A stretch of DNA of 64,000 bases from DATBGO01 sp963840095 (GCA_963840095.1 CAWIXN010000007.1:1-64000); one strand, 5' to 3'. Numbered from the stretch's first letter, positions 48,967 through 58,535 are shown. The notes: a model not told the origin generated them from the sequence alone. A program made the numbers and translations.

Positions 48967-50499
48967 GTGACCGCCACGCTTCTCACCAGCCAGGCGCCCC
49001 CACGCGATGCCCGGGCTGACGCAATCATTATCGGAGTTATCCAGGGCCCCGACGGTCCCGTGCCTGCCCCTGGTGCCGAGGATATCGACGCCGCGCTCGG
49101 CGGCAGCCTGGCCGCGACGCTGGCCGCGCTCGGCGCTACCGGCCAGACGGAGGAAGTGACCAGGATCCCATCGGCCGACCGGCTGGCCGCGCCAGTGATC
49201 ACGGCCGTCGGCATCGGCGCGGTTGACGGCGCAGGCGCAGGCGAAGCGGGCGGCAACGGCGGCCGGGCCTCGTTCAGCGGTGAGGCGCTGCGCCGCGCCG
49301 CGGGCGCCGCCGTCAGGGCTCAGGCGGGCAGGCAGACCGGCCAGATCGCGCTCGCGCTGCCCGCCCGCGACCAGGCCGAGGCCGAGGCCGTCGCTCTCGG
49401 CGCGCTGCTCGGCGGGTACGTGTTCAGCAGGTACCGCAATGGCGGGCAGCCGCCTTCGACCCAGCTGACCCTGCTGGCCAGCGGCGACGCGGCGGCAGCG
49501 GGCGTGGCGAGCGCGCAGGTGATCGCCGCCGCGGTGACGCTGGTCCGCGATCTGGTGAACGCCTCTCCGGCCCACCTGTACCCGGCCAGCTTCGCCGAGG
49601 AGGCGGTGCGAGTCGCCGCGGCGGACGGGCTCGACATCGAGGTCCTGGACGAGCGAGCGCTCGCCGCGGGCGGCTACGGCGGGATCAGCGGCGTCGGCCA
49701 GGGCTCCGCGCACCCGCCGCGGCTGGTCCGGCTCGCCTACACGCATCCGGATGCCACCAAGACGGTGGTCTTCGCCGGCAAGGGCATAACCTTCGACTCC
49801 GGCGGGCTGTCCCTGAAGCCGCCCAAGTCGATGGAGACGATGAAGTCTGACATGGGCGGCGCGGCCGCCGTGCTAGCCGCGCTCCAGGCCATCGCCGCGC
49901 TGCGCCCGGCGGTCAACGTCGTCGGCTATCTCGCGCTGGCGGAGAACATGCCGGGCAGCAATGCGCAGCGCCCGTCAGACGTGGTCACCATCTACGGCGG
50001 CAAGACAGTCGAGGTGCTGAACACCGACGCCGAGGGCCGGCTGGTCCTCGCCGACGCCCTGGCCAGGTCCGCAGGTGACTCGCCCGATCTGCTCGTCGAC
50101 GTCGCGACCCTGACCGGCGCCCAGATCGTCGCGCTCGGGCAGCGGACGTTCGCGGTGATGTCCAACGACGATGCGGTGCGGGAGGCCATCGTGGCGGCGG
50201 CCAGCCGGGCGGGCGAGGCGGCCTGGCCGATGCCGCTGCCCGAGGAGCTCAGGAAGGGCCTGGACTCCAGCGTGGCGGACCTGGCCAACGTGGCGCCCGA
50301 GTCGCACGGCGGCATGCTGGTCGCCGGGCTGTTCCTGCGGGAATTCGTGCCAGACGGGGTTCGTTGGGCACATCTGGACATCGCCGGGCCTGCCTACCAT
50401 CGCGGCGAGCCGTACGGGTACACGGTCAAGGGCGGGACGGGCGCGGCCGTACGGACCCTGATCCAGGTGGCTATGGACGTCGCGGGCGGGCGGCTGTAG
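48967..50499 (+). CDS. pepA: Leucyl aminopeptidase (M17)
   Basis: A 510-residue cytosolic dizinc aminopeptidase that removes N-terminal residues from peptides. The catalytic domain has VVFAGKGITFDSGGLSLKP (metal ligands Lys and Asp), KSDMGGAAAVLAAL, and the signature NTDAEGRLVLADAL, followed by the bicarbonate/transition-state Arg in that motif. The N-terminal macro-like domain is Ala/Gly-rich. GTG at 48967 with TAGGCT six bases upstream suggests a leaderless mRNA. It starts the conserved pepA–lpd–sucB block. Confidence 0.95.
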   Translation: MTATLLTSQAPPRDARADAIIIGVIQGPDGPVPAPGAEDIDAALGGSLAATLAALGATGQTEEVTRIPSADRLAAPVITAVGIGAVDGAGAGEAGGNGGRASFSGEALRRAAGAAVRAQAGRQTGQIALALPARDQAEAEAVALGALLGGYVFSRYRNGGQPPSTQLTLLASGDAAAAGVASAQVIAAAVTLVRDLVNASPAHLYPASFAEEAVRVAAADGLDIEVLDERALAAGGYGGISGVGQGSAHPPRLVRLAYTHPDATKTVVFAGKGITFDSGGLSLKPPKSMETMKSDMGGAAAVLAALQAIAALRPAVNVVGYLALAENMPGSNAQRPSDVVTIYGGKTVEVLNTDAEGRLVLADALARSAGDSPDLLVDVATLTGAQIVALGQRTFAVMSNDDAVREAIVAAASRAGEAAWPMPLPEELRKGLDSSVADLANVAPESHGGMLVAGLFLREFVPDGVRWAHLDIAGPAYHRGEPYGYTVKGGTGAAVRTLIQVAMDVAGGRL

Positions 50500-50585
50500 G
50501 CACGGGAGCAGGGACGGGACATCAGGCCCCGGGCCAGGCGGCACTGGCTGGCCCGGGCGCACCGACCGGACAAGGAGCGTTTCAG

Positions 50586-51962
50586 GTGGCTGACAGCGGC
50601 TACGACATTGTCATCCTCGGCGGCGGCAGCGGCGGTTATGCCTGCGCGCTGCGCGCGGCCGAACTCGGCAAGCGGGTCGCGCTCGTCGAGCAGGGCAAGG
50701 TGGGCGGCACCTGCCTGCACCGTGGCTGCATCCCGACCAAGGCGCTGCTCCATGCCGCGGAGATCGCGGACCAGGCCAGGGAGAGCGCGGCCTTCGGGGT
50801 CCGGGCCAGCCTGGACGGCATCGACATGGCCGGCGTCAACGCCTATAAGGACAAGGTCGTCACCAGGCTCTGGAAGGGCCTGGTCGGGCTGGTCGGCAGC
50901 AGGCACATCGACGTCATCGAGGGCGCGGGCCGGCTGGTCTCGCCCACCGCGGTCGGTGTCGGGGACTCGCTGATCGAGGGCGCGCAGGTGGTCCTGGCCA
51001 CCGGATCGCAGGCCCGCAGCCTGCCCGGCCTCCAGGTCGACGGCCAGCGCGTGATCACTAGCGATCATGCCCTGGAACTCGACCACGTGCCCGCCTCCGT
51101 GGTCATCCTCGGCGGTGGCGTGATCGGCGCCGAGTTCGCAAGCGTATGGCGCTCGTTCGGGGCCGAGGTCACGATCGTCGAGATGCTCCCCCACCTGCTG
51201 CCGCCCGAGGAGGAGTCGAGCTCGAAGCTGCTCGAGCGCGCGTTCCGGCGACGCGGCATCGGTTACAAGGTCGGGACCAGCTTCGCGGGCGTCAAGGAGA
51301 CCGACTCAGGCGTGACCGTCTCGCTGGAGGGCGGGACCACGATCGATGCCGAACTGCTCCTCGTAGCGGTGGGCCGCGGCCCGGTCTCCGCGGGCCTCGG
51401 TTACGAAGAAGCGGGCGTCGCCGTAGAGCGCGGCTACGTCATCGTCGACGAGTACTGCCGGACGAGCGTTCCGACGATCTCAGCGGTGGGTGATCTCACC
51501 CCGGGGCCGCAGCTGGCGCACGTCGGGTTCGGTGAAGGGATCATGGTCGCCGAGCGGCTGGCCGGCCTGCCGGTCACTCCGATCGACTATGACGGCGTTC
51601 CTCGCGTGACCTACAGCAACCCGGAGGTCGCGTCGGTCGGGATCACCTCGGCGATGGCCGCGGAGCGCGGCATCGAGACCACCGAGTTCACTTACGACCT
51701 GGCTGGCAATGGCAAGAGCCAGATCCTCCAGACGCAGGGCGCGGCGAAGGTCATCGCGACCGCGGGCGGCGGCCCGGTGCTCGGGGTTCATCTGGTCGGT
51801 GCACGGGTGGGCGAGCTGATCGCCGAAGCGCAGCTGATCTACAACTGGGAGGCCGCACCCGCTGAGGTTGCCCAGCTCATCCATCCGCATCCGACCCAGT
51901 CCGAGGCAATCGGCGAGGCGCATCTCGCGCTCGCCGGAAAGCCTCTCCACGTCCACGGGTGA
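50586..51962 (+). CDS. lpdA: Dihydrolipoyl dehydrogenase (E3)
   Basis: A 458-residue FAD enzyme that reoxidises the dihydrolipoyl groups of 2-oxo-acid dehydrogenase complexes and passes electrons to NAD. The Rossmann FAD motif is VILGGGSGGYACALRAAELG, the redox disulfide is GGTCLHRGC, the NAD-binding motif VVILGGGVIGAEFASVW, and the C-terminal His–Glu pair is in HPHPTQSEAIGEAH. GTG at 50586 follows AAGGAG. It lies between pepA and sucB and would serve both AceE- and SucB-containing complexes. Confidence 0.96.
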   Translation: MADSGYDIVILGGGSGGYACALRAAELGKRVALVEQGKVGGTCLHRGCIPTKALLHAAEIADQARESAAFGVRASLDGIDMAGVNAYKDKVVTRLWKGLVGLVGSRHIDVIEGAGRLVSPTAVGVGDSLIEGAQVVLATGSQARSLPGLQVDGQRVITSDHALELDHVPASVVILGGGVIGAEFASVWRSFGAEVTIVEMLPHLLPPEEESSSKLLERAFRRRGIGYKVGTSFAGVKETDSGVTVSLEGGTTIDAELLLVAVGRGPVSAGLGYEEAGVAVERGYVIVDEYCRTSVPTISAVGDLTPGPQLAHVGFGEGIMVAERLAGLPVTPIDYDGVPRVTYSNPEVASVGITSAMAAERGIETTEFTYDLAGNGKSQILQTQGAAKVIATAGGGPVLGVHLVGARVGELIAEAQLIYNWEAAPAEVAQLIHPHPTQSEAIGEAHLALAGKPLHVHG

Positions 51963-52048
51963 CCGTGGCCACGTCCGCGTGGCAAAGCGCCGCGGCCGGG
52001 CAATGTCAGAACCTGAGCGCTGAAAAGAAGAAGGAGTAACGGAACGCC

Positions 52049-53965
52049 ATGTCGGTCTCGGTATCCATGCCACAGCTCGGCGAGAGCGTCACCGAGGGCA
52101 CCGTAACGCGCTGGCTGAAGCGGGAGGGTGACCGCGTCGAGGCCGATGAGCCGTTGCTCGAGGTCTCAACGGACAAGGTCGACACTGAGATCCCGTCGCC
52201 GGTGTCGGGAATCCTGCGCGGGATCACGGTGGCTGAGGATGAGACGGTCGCTGTCGGCGCCGAGCTTGCCGTCATCGACGATGAAGGCTCGGCCGGCGGC
52301 GCCGCTGAGCCAGACGCGGGCCAGGCCGCCCGGTCACAAGCCGAGCAGCCGCAAGCCGAGCAGCCCCCAGCCGAGCAGCCCCCAGCCGAGCAGCCCCCAG
52401 CCGAGCAGCCGCAAGCCGAGCAGCCGCAAGCCGAGCAGCCGCAGGCCGATTCTGGCGCTTTTGCCGCTGATGGTTCCCGGGCCGCCGCTTCGCGGTCCGC
52501 CCGACAGGCGCCCGGTCAGGGCACGGCAGAAGAGGATCACCCGGCAGATTACGGCGCTGCTGCGTCCCGTTCACCTGGCTATCGGGGGCAGCCGGCTGGC
52601 GCACCTAACTACGCGCCATGGACTCCGCAGCGCCAGGAGCCCTACCAGCCGCCGGCTTATCAGCAGCCCTATCAGCAGCAGCCCCACCAACAGCCGGCGA
52701 ATCAGCAGGCCGATTACCAGCGGGCCCCCTTCCAGCCGCCTGGCCAGAGCGCTCCGGACGACCAGCCGCAGGCCTACCAGCCGCCTGCCGACCAGCCGCA
52801 GGGCTACCAGGAATCGGCCGACGACCAGCCGCAGGCCTATCAGGCACCGGGCGAAGGGCCATACGTAACGCCGCTGGTGCGCAAGCTCGCCGCGGAGCAC
52901 GGCATCGACTTGGCGGCGGTGCCCGGCACTGGCGTCGGAGGGCGCATCCGCAAGCAGGATGTTCTTGACGCCGCCACCGCTCGGCGCGGCCAGACGGCCA
53001 CCGCCGGACAGGCCGGCCCCCAGCAGCAACTCGCACCGCAGTTCGGCGCAGCGCAGTCCGGCGCACCGCAGTCCGGCGCACCGCAGTCCGGCGGACCGCA
53101 GTCCGGCGGACCGCAGTTCGCCGGGGCACCGGGACCGACCGCTGGACCGGCAGGCGCGGGACCGTCGGCCGGCCGCGCTGCAGGCCCTGGTCCGGCGGCC
53201 GGGAACCAGGCCGAGCCCAAGCGCGCCATCGTGCCATCACGCCTGCGCGGCACGACCGAGAAGATGTCGCGGTCCCGCCAGGTAATTGCGCAGCGGATGG
53301 TGGAATCGCTGCAGACCTCAGCCCAGCTCACCACCGTGGTCGAGGCGGACGTCACGGCCATCGCCAGGCTCAGGGAGCGCGCCAAGGCAGCCTTCGAGGC
53401 ACGCGAGGGCGTCAAGCTCTCGTTCCTGCCGTTCTTCGCGCTGGCCGCCGTCGAGGCACTCAAGGTGCATCCCAGGCTGAACGCGGTGGTCGACGCCGCT
53501 AACGCGCAGGTGACCTACCACGACGCCGAGCATCTGGGGATCGCCGTCGACACCGAGCGCGGCCTCATGGTGCCGGTCATCAGGAAAGCAGGCGACCTTA
53601 ACATAGCGGGCCTGGCCCGGAAGATCGCCGACATCGCGCAGCGGACCAGGGCCGGGCAGGTCAGTCCCGATGAGCTGTCAGGTGGCACGTTCACCCTGAC
53701 TAACACCGGCAGCCGCGGTGCGCTGTTCGACACCCCGATCATCAACCAGCCGCAGGTCGCGATCCTCGGTACCGGCATCGTGGTGAAGCGGCCGGTCGTC
53801 GTGGACGACCCGGCTCTTGGTGAGGTCATAACCGTCAGGTCGATGGTCTACCTGGCCCTGACCTATGATCACCGGCTGGTCGATGGGGCGGACGCCGCAC
53901 GCTTCCTCGCCACGATGAAGAACCGACTGGAAGAGGGTGCCTTCGAGACCGGGCTTGGCCTTTAG
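52049..53965 (+). CDS. sucB: 2-oxo-acid dehydrogenase E2 (dihydrolipoamide succinyltransferase type)
   Basis: A 638-residue acyltransferase core of a 2-oxo-acid dehydrogenase complex. One lipoyl domain (residues 1-80) has the attachment lysine K43 in STDKVDTE. A long Gln/Pro/Ala linker follows (about 90-268) with seven AEQP(P/Q) repeats and Tyr/Gln-rich stretches. The E3/E1-binding domain is near 271-310 (YVTPLVRKLAAEHGIDLAAVPGTGVGGRIRKQDVL). A second repeat linker (QSGAP/QSGGP) leads to the catalytic domain with LTYDHRLVDGADAARF. Actinobacterial homologues usually carry two or more lipoyl domains; here only one is seen. ATG at 52049 has AAGGAG twelve bases upstream. Confidence 0.95.
   Translation: MSVSVSMPQLGESVTEGTVTRWLKREGDRVEADEPLLEVSTDKVDTEIPSPVSGILRGITVAEDETVAVGAELAVIDDEGSAGGAAEPDAGQAARSQAEQPQAEQPPAEQPPAEQPPAEQPQAEQPQAEQPQADSGAFAADGSRAAASRSARQAPGQGTAEEDHPADYGAAASRSPGYRGQPAGAPNYAPWTPQRQEPYQPPAYQQPYQQQPHQQPANQQADYQRAPFQPPGQSAPDDQPQAYQPPADQPQGYQESADDQPQAYQAPGEGPYVTPLVRKLAAEHGIDLAAVPGTGVGGRIRKQDVLDAATARRGQTATAGQAGPQQQLAPQFGAAQSGAPQSGAPQSGGPQSGGPQFAGAPGPTAGPAGAGPSAGRAAGPGPAAGNQAEPKRAIVPSRLRGTTEKMSRSRQVIAQRMVESLQTSAQLTTVVEADVTAIARLRERAKAAFEAREGVKLSFLPFFALAAVEALKVHPRLNAVVDAANAQVTYHDAEHLGIAVDTERGLMVPVIRKAGDLNIAGLARKIADIAQRTRAGQVSPDELSGGTFTLTNTGSRGALFDTPIINQPQVAILGTGIVVKRPVVVDDPALGEVITVRSMVYLALTYDHRLVDGADAARFLATMKNRLEEGAFETGLGL
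52340..52444 (+). repeat. Seven 15-bp repeats in the sucB linker
   Basis: Seven tandem copies of GCCGAGCAGCC(G/C)C(A/C)(A/G) encode AEQPQ or AEQPP between the lipoyl and E3-binding domains. Copy-number change would alter swinging-arm length without breaking frame. Confidence 0.9.
53039..53113 (+). repeat. Five 15-bp repeats in the second sucB linker
   Basis: Five copies of a CAGTCCGGCG(C/G)ACCG-like unit (the first is divergent) encode QFGAA-QSGAP-QSGAP-QSGGP-QSGGP between the E3-binding and catalytic domains. Confidence 0.85.
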
Positions 53966-54106
53966 CATTGTGCACCCCGGCCAGCCCCCGGTGACGCGCC
54001 AGAGCCCGCCGGACGCGGTACCAGGCTGGGTACTGTCTGTAAGCGCTTCGGGACACTGCGCGAGAATTGGCCCCAGGGGACCCACCCGGAGTCAGGAGGC
54101 GCCCGC

Positions 54107-55036
54107 ATGAGGATCGCAGTCACCGGATCGTCCGGGCTGATTGGTACCGCGTTCGCCGATGCCGCGCGGAAGCGGGGCGACGAGGTCATCCGGCTGGTCC
54201 GCCGGCCGCCACGGGCCGCCGACGAGATCGCCTGGGACCCGGCCGCCGATCGCGGCGGGATTGACCTGGCCGCCCTGAACGGCACTGACGCCGTCCTGAA
54301 CCTGACGGGCGCCCCGGTCGCGGCCGGCCGCTGGACGCAGGCACGCAAGGCAGAACTCCGGGCCAGCCGGATCCAGGCCACCGCCGGCCTCACCGCGGCG
54401 CTGATCGCGATGGATCATCCGCCCGCCACGCTGCTGTCTGGGTCTGCGATCGGATGGTACGGCGATACCGGCGGCCGCGAGGTCGACGAGTCGACACCTG
54501 CGGGCACCGGGTTCCTGGCCGGGCTGGTGAGGGAATGGGAGGCCGCCGCGGCGCCGGCCCGCGCCGCGGGGATCCGGGTGGTCACCTTGCGGAGTGGCAT
54601 CGTGCTGGCCAGCCAGGGCGGGATGATGGGGCGACTGACCCCGCTGTTCCGGCTTGGCCTCGGCGCCCGGGTTGGCCCGGGAACTCAGTTCATGAGCTGG
54701 ATTACCCTCACCGATGAGGTCCGCGCCCTGGAGTACCTGCTCGGGAATCCGGCCATGGAGGGCCCGGTCAACCTCACTGCCCCCGCCCCAGCCACCAATG
54801 CCGCTTTCACGGCCGCGCTCGCTAAGGCGCTCGGGCGCCCGGTACTCTTGCGTGCTCCGGCCTCGGTGCTCAAGGCCGCCCTAGGGGAGCTTTCCAGCGA
54901 ACTGCTGAGCAGCGCACGGGTGATGCCGCGCAAGCTCCTCGCGGCGGGCTTCACATTCCGGTACCCGGACATCGCTGGCGGGGTCGCCGCGGCACTACAA
55001 CCGGGTGCCGCGGACCAGAGCAGGACTGCTACTTGA
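54107..55036 (+). CDS. TIGR01777-family NAD(P)-dependent epimerase-like protein
   Basis: A 309-residue extended short-chain-dehydrogenase-like protein. The nucleotide-binding motif is AVTGSSGLIGTAFADAARKRGDEV, the TIGR01777 hallmark NLTGAPVAAGRWTQARKAELRASRI follows, and GSAIGWYGDTGGREVDESTPAGTGFL and the C-terminal DUF1731-like segment (LLRAPASVLKAALGELSSELLSSARVMPRKLLAAGFTFRYPDI) complete it. Homologues include E. coli YfcH; the substrate is unknown. AGGAGG-like GTCAGGAGG lies before the ATG at 54107. It sits between sucB and lipB, as in related genomes. It overlaps the end of the convergent membrane gene by a few bases. Confidence 0.92.
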   Translation: MRIAVTGSSGLIGTAFADAARKRGDEVIRLVRRPPRAADEIAWDPAADRGGIDLAALNGTDAVLNLTGAPVAAGRWTQARKAELRASRIQATAGLTAALIAMDHPPATLLSGSAIGWYGDTGGREVDESTPAGTGFLAGLVREWEAAAAPARAAGIRVVTLRSGIVLASQGGMMGRLTPLFRLGLGARVGPGTQFMSWITLTDEVRALEYLLGNPAMEGPVNLTAPAPATNAAFTAALAKALGRPVLLRAPASVLKAALGELSSELLSSARVMPRKLLAAGFTFRYPDIAGGVAAALQPGAADQSRTAT

Positions 55037-55796
55037 CCCCGGACGCCGTCCGGTGCCCATCTGACTGTCGGGATCCTGGCCAGCGGCCGAGCCAGCCGGG
55101 CTGGGCCGCCCGGCCTGGCGGTCCCGGCTGGCCTGCCTGTCCCGGCTGGCCTGCCTGTCCTAGCTGAAGCTCGCGTTGTACGCCAGGGCCGCGCTGCGGA
55201 AGCAGATCCCGCAGCCGCCCATCGGCGCCCATTCCCAGCAGCGGTATCTGCCACAGCGGCGGCACGGGACCCTGATAACCCTGCCGCCGCCTGATCACGC
55301 CCATGGTCAGCCGGAGCAGCCGCCGGGCGCTGATAGCCGCCAGCGCCGCCAGGGGAAGCTCGATCACCGCGGCCGAGAGCAGGCTCAGCTCGAAGCCCTT
55401 CGTGTGCGCGTCAAGCACGACGTCGAACCAGGCATCGCAGCACAGCAGCGTGGCCAGCACGACCAGGCAGATGATCAGCACCTGCCGCCGCCGCCAGGCT
55501 GCCCACCCGGTGGCAGCGAATGCGACGAGCAACGCGATGTCGAAGCCAACCCAGGCGCCACGCCAGCCGCCCGCGCGGTAATAGTGCGGCAGCGTCACCG
55601 CGAGCACGCCGGTCCAAACGGCCAGCCCGATGCAGCACAGGAGGATGACGGCCAGCACGGCCGTGCGCCGCCGCTCATAGCGCGCGGCTGCCGCCCGCTC
55701 GGTCCTGGCGCCCAGGCTGGCCAGCGCCCGCTGCAGCCTGGCCAGATCATCGGCGCTGATGTTCCGCAACTGGATCTCCTCGAACACCAGGCTCAC
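55029..55796 (-). CDS. Four-helix membrane protein, unknown function
   Basis: A 255-residue protein with an N-terminal soluble helix (EIQLRNISADDLARLQRALASLGARTERAAAARYERRR), about four hydrophobic helices (residues 46-165) including LLCCIGLAVWTGVLAV and VLIICLVVLATLLCCDAWFDVVL, and a disordered tail with GQAGQPGQAGQPGPPG repeats. I recognise no family. The GTG at 55796 directly abuts GGAGG; the GTG three codons later (55787) has better spacing. It overlaps the end of the TIGR01777 gene tail-to-tail by eight bases. Confidence 0.75.
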   Translation of the reverse strand: MSLVFEEIQLRNISADDLARLQRALASLGARTERAAAARYERRRTAVLAVILLCCIGLAVWTGVLAVTLPHYYRAGGWRGAWVGFDIALLVAFAATGWAAWRRRQVLIICLVVLATLLCCDAWFDVVLDAHTKGFELSLLSAAVIELPLAALAAISARRLLRLTMGVIRRRQGYQGPVPPLWQIPLLGMGADGRLRDLLPQRGPGVQRELQLGQAGQPGQAGQPGPPGRAAQPGWLGRWPGSRQSDGHRTASGVK

Positions 55797-55901
55797 CTCC
55801 TGGTCTCGGCAACCATCCCCGGCCGCGAGTCGTTACCGCCCCGCCGGTCTGCGGTCGTGCTGACATTCCCAGCCTCGCACTCAGGCGATTAGGCTGAAAA
55901 G

Positions 55902-56633
55902 GTGGGCACTTACGTAGCGGGCGACCTGGTCTTCGCGCGGGCCGGATTCGGCGCTGAGGCGGTCCCGTACCTGCGCGGCTGGGAACTGCAGCGGGCGCTG
56001 CACGAGCAGCGGGTGAACGGGGCCATCCCCGACTGCTGTCTGTTGCTGGAGCACCAGCCGGTGTATACGGCGGGCAAGCGAACCAGCCCGATGGACCGGC
56101 CGCTCACTGATCCTGGCGCTCCGGTCATCGAGGTGGACCGCGGCGGCAAGATCACCTGGCATGGCCCCGGCCAGCTGGTTGGCTACCCGATCGTCCGGCT
56201 GGGCCAGCCGGTTGACGTCATTGCCTATGTCCGGGCCATCGAGGAGGCCCTCATCCGGGCCTGCGCCGAGTTCGGCGTGGCAACCACCCGGGTGGAAGGG
56301 CGGAGCGGCGTCTGGATCCGTGACGGCACCGGCACTCCGGACCGCAAAGTCGGCCAGATCGGAATCCGGATCGCCGCGGGCGTGACCATGCACGGCTTCT
56401 CGCTGAACTGCGACTGCGACCTGTCCTGGTTCGACCGGATAGTGCCCTGCGGGATACGCGACGCCACGGTCACCACGCTGTCCGCGGAGGCCGGTCGGCC
56501 CATCACCGTCACCGAGGCGCTCGAAGCCGTGCAGCCCCACCTGGCCGAAACGCTAGGCGCCCGGCGGTGGCGCAGCCTGGCGGGCACCACGGAGCTGATG
56601 CCGCACGCGGCCGCTAGCGCCACCCTCCGCTAG
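55902..56633 (+). CDS. lipB: Octanoyl-ACP:protein N-octanoyltransferase
   Basis: A 243-residue enzyme moving octanoyl from ACP to the lipoyl domains of E2 and GcvH, the first step of lipoate assembly. Motifs are EVDRGGKITWHGPGQLVGYPI, the catalytic lysine region DRKVGQIGIRI and the cysteine motif PCGIRDATVTTLS. TAGGCT lies exactly six bases before the GTG at 55902 and there is no Shine-Dalgarno, so it is likely leaderless. LipA, encoded 2.3 kb downstream, completes the pathway; SucB in this block is a likely target. Confidence 0.96.
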   Translation: MGTYVAGDLVFARAGFGAEAVPYLRGWELQRALHEQRVNGAIPDCCLLLEHQPVYTAGKRTSPMDRPLTDPGAPVIEVDRGGKITWHGPGQLVGYPIVRLGQPVDVIAYVRAIEEALIRACAEFGVATTRVEGRSGVWIRDGTGTPDRKVGQIGIRIAAGVTMHGFSLNCDCDLSWFDRIVPCGIRDATVTTLSAEAGRPITVTEALEAVQPHLAETLGARRWRSLAGTTELMPHAAASATLR

Positions 56634-56729
56634 GGCCGCGCCGCCGCCACCTGATACCCAGGCGCTGCGGCCAGCGCCACCGTCGCCGCCACGCACCGCC
56701 GCCAGCGCTAGCTATCCTCCGCGGAAACC

Positions 56730-57212
56730 TCAGCCGCGGTCCGGCTGATAGACCGCGGCTCCTGACGCGCGCCCGGCCAGCGCGGCGCGAACCCTGGCCT
56801 CAATCCGGGGCGGCAGGTAGCCGGCCAGCTCATCCGCGCGGGTGAACCGGAAATCGTCAAGCTCCTCGCGCTGCAGCACGATGCCGTCGCCGCCGTCCAG
56901 CGTGCCGCCGTCGAAGATCAGGTGCATGATCGGCCGCTGCAGGCTGCCGAACGGCTGCGACCAGTCAATCGCCACCAGCGGGCCAGGAACTAGCTCCAGG
57001 CCGATCTCCTCGGCCACCTCGCGGGCACATCCTTCGTGCGGCGCCTCGCCGTGCTCGCAGATGCCGCCGGGCACCGTCCAGTGATCCCGGTAGTTCGGCT
57101 TGACCAACAGCGGCCGTCCCGACGGATCGGTGATCAGCGCGCCCGCGGCTACGACGACGCCGGGCAGCTGCGCGAACCAGATATCAGGGTCGATGAAGTT
57201 GCCCGTGGTCAT
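56730..57212 (-). CDS. NUDIX hydrolase
   Basis: A 160-residue pyrophosphohydrolase with the complete Nudix box GGICEHGEAPHEGCAREVAEEIGLEL (residues about 51-76), in which the REVAEE glutamates bind magnesium. The N-terminus VAAGALITDPSGRPLLVKPNYRDHWTVPGG is typical of the fold. Substrate cannot be predicted. The ATG at 57212 is twelve bases after the hisS stop on the same strand, so the two genes are probably co-transcribed. Confidence 0.93.
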   Translation of the reverse strand: MTTGNFIDPDIWFAQLPGVVVAAGALITDPSGRPLLVKPNYRDHWTVPGGICEHGEAPHEGCAREVAEEIGLELVPGPLVAIDWSQPFGSLQRPIMHLIFDGGTLDGGDGIVLQREELDDFRFTRADELAGYLPPRIEARVRAALAGRASGAAVYQPDRG

Positions 57213-57224
57213 CGCCGCCCGGCC

Positions 57225-58535
57225 CTAACCTGCTGCCAGGCGGGCCAGGTAACCGCCGAGGTCGCCCGGCCGGACCGCGGTCTGCTCGCCGCTGTCCATG
57301 TCGCGGACGGTGATGGTGTTCGCCTCGGCGTCGGCCCGGCCGTAGATCAGGCACCAGCGCGCCCCCTGGTCGCCTGCCCACTTGAGCTGCCTGCCGAGCT
57401 TGCCGGATGAGCCCAGGTAGACGCTGGCCCGAAGGCCCGCGGACCGGGCCGTCGCGGCGAAACTGAACGACTGCCCCGCGTAGACCTCGTCCATCACAAT
57501 GACCGCCACGTCCAGGCGGCTGGGCGGGTGCGGGCTGTCGGGCAGCAGCGACAGCACCCGCTCGATGCCCAGCGAGCTCCCGGTCGCCGGCGTGTCCGGG
57601 CCGCCCAGCTGCTCGATCAGGTGGTCATAACGCCCGCCTGAGCCGATCGACCCTGATCCGCCAGGCGCGATTACTTCCCATATCGGGCCGGTGTAGTAGC
57701 TGATGCCGCGTACCAGCCGCGGGGTGAAGACGATCCGGTCCGCCGGAAGCTGCGGGGCGACCAGCGAGAGCACGCTGGCGACCTCGTCCAGGCCGGCCGA
57801 GCCCTCCTCGCTCGGCTTCAGCGCCACCCGGATCCTGTCGACCGCGTCCCGGGCGGTCATCACCCCGACCAGCTCGGCGGCCTTGTCCGGGGTCAGGCCG
57901 CGGCCTTCCAGCTCGGCGATGACTCCCTCCGGGCGCACCTTGTCCAGCTTGTCCAGGGTGATCAGCACGCCGGGTCCCAGCTCGTCAGGGATACCGAACA
58001 CCTCGAGCAGCCCGGCCAGCACCCGACGCGAGTTGAGCTGGATACGGAAGTCGCCGAGGTCCAGGGCGGCCAGCGCGTCGTGCTGCGCGCACAGCACCTC
58101 GGCATCGGCCAGGACCGACTTCGAGCCCAGCGTGTCCAGGTCGCACTGGAAGAATTCGCGGTACCGGCCCTTGCCCGGGCGGTCCGCGCGCCACACCGGG
58201 CCCATCGCGTAGCGCTTATAGGGCGAGGGCAGCTGGCTTCCGTACGCCGCCGCCACCCGGGCCAGCGGCACGGTCAGGTCATAACGCAGCGCCAGGTCAG
58301 TCTCGCCGGACGCTTCATGCTCGCCACGACGCAAGATCTTGAAGACCAGCTTGTCGCCCTCGTCACCGTACTTTCCGAGCAGCACGTCAAGGCGCTCGAA
58401 GGCCGGCGTCTGAAGCGGCTCGAAACCGTAGCTGGCGAAGACCGACTGGACCACGGCGAAGGCACGTTCCCTGCGCTCGAACTCGGCGGCCAGGAAGTCG
58501 CGCGTCCCCGAAGGCGGGTCAAACTGCGTGGGCAT
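57225..58535 (-). CDS. hisS: Histidyl-tRNA synthetase
   Basis: A 436-residue class II aminoacyl-tRNA synthetase charging tRNA-His. Motif 1 region is SGTRDFLAAEFERRERAFAVVQSVFASYGFEPLQTPAFERLD. Motif 2 is LPSPYKRYAMGPVWRADRPGKGRYREFFQCDLDTLG. The histidine-specific LVRGISYYTGPIWEV block and motif 3 (ATGSSLGIERVLSLL) follow, with a C-terminal anticodon-binding domain. I chose the ATG at 58535 (MPTQFDPPSGTRDF); the frame is open 29 codons further. It is divergent from lipA across a region containing an 18-bp tandem repeat. Confidence 0.96.
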   Translation of the reverse strand: MPTQFDPPSGTRDFLAAEFERRERAFAVVQSVFASYGFEPLQTPAFERLDVLLGKYGDEGDKLVFKILRRGEHEASGETDLALRYDLTVPLARVAAAYGSQLPSPYKRYAMGPVWRADRPGKGRYREFFQCDLDTLGSKSVLADAEVLCAQHDALAALDLGDFRIQLNSRRVLAGLLEVFGIPDELGPGVLITLDKLDKVRPEGVIAELEGRGLTPDKAAELVGVMTARDAVDRIRVALKPSEEGSAGLDEVASVLSLVAPQLPADRIVFTPRLVRGISYYTGPIWEVIAPGGSGSIGSGGRYDHLIEQLGGPDTPATGSSLGIERVLSLLPDSPHPPSRLDVAVIVMDEVYAGQSFSFAATARSAGLRASVYLGSSGKLGRQLKWAGDQGARWCLIYGRADAEANTITVRDMDSGEQTAVRPGDLGGYLARLAAG

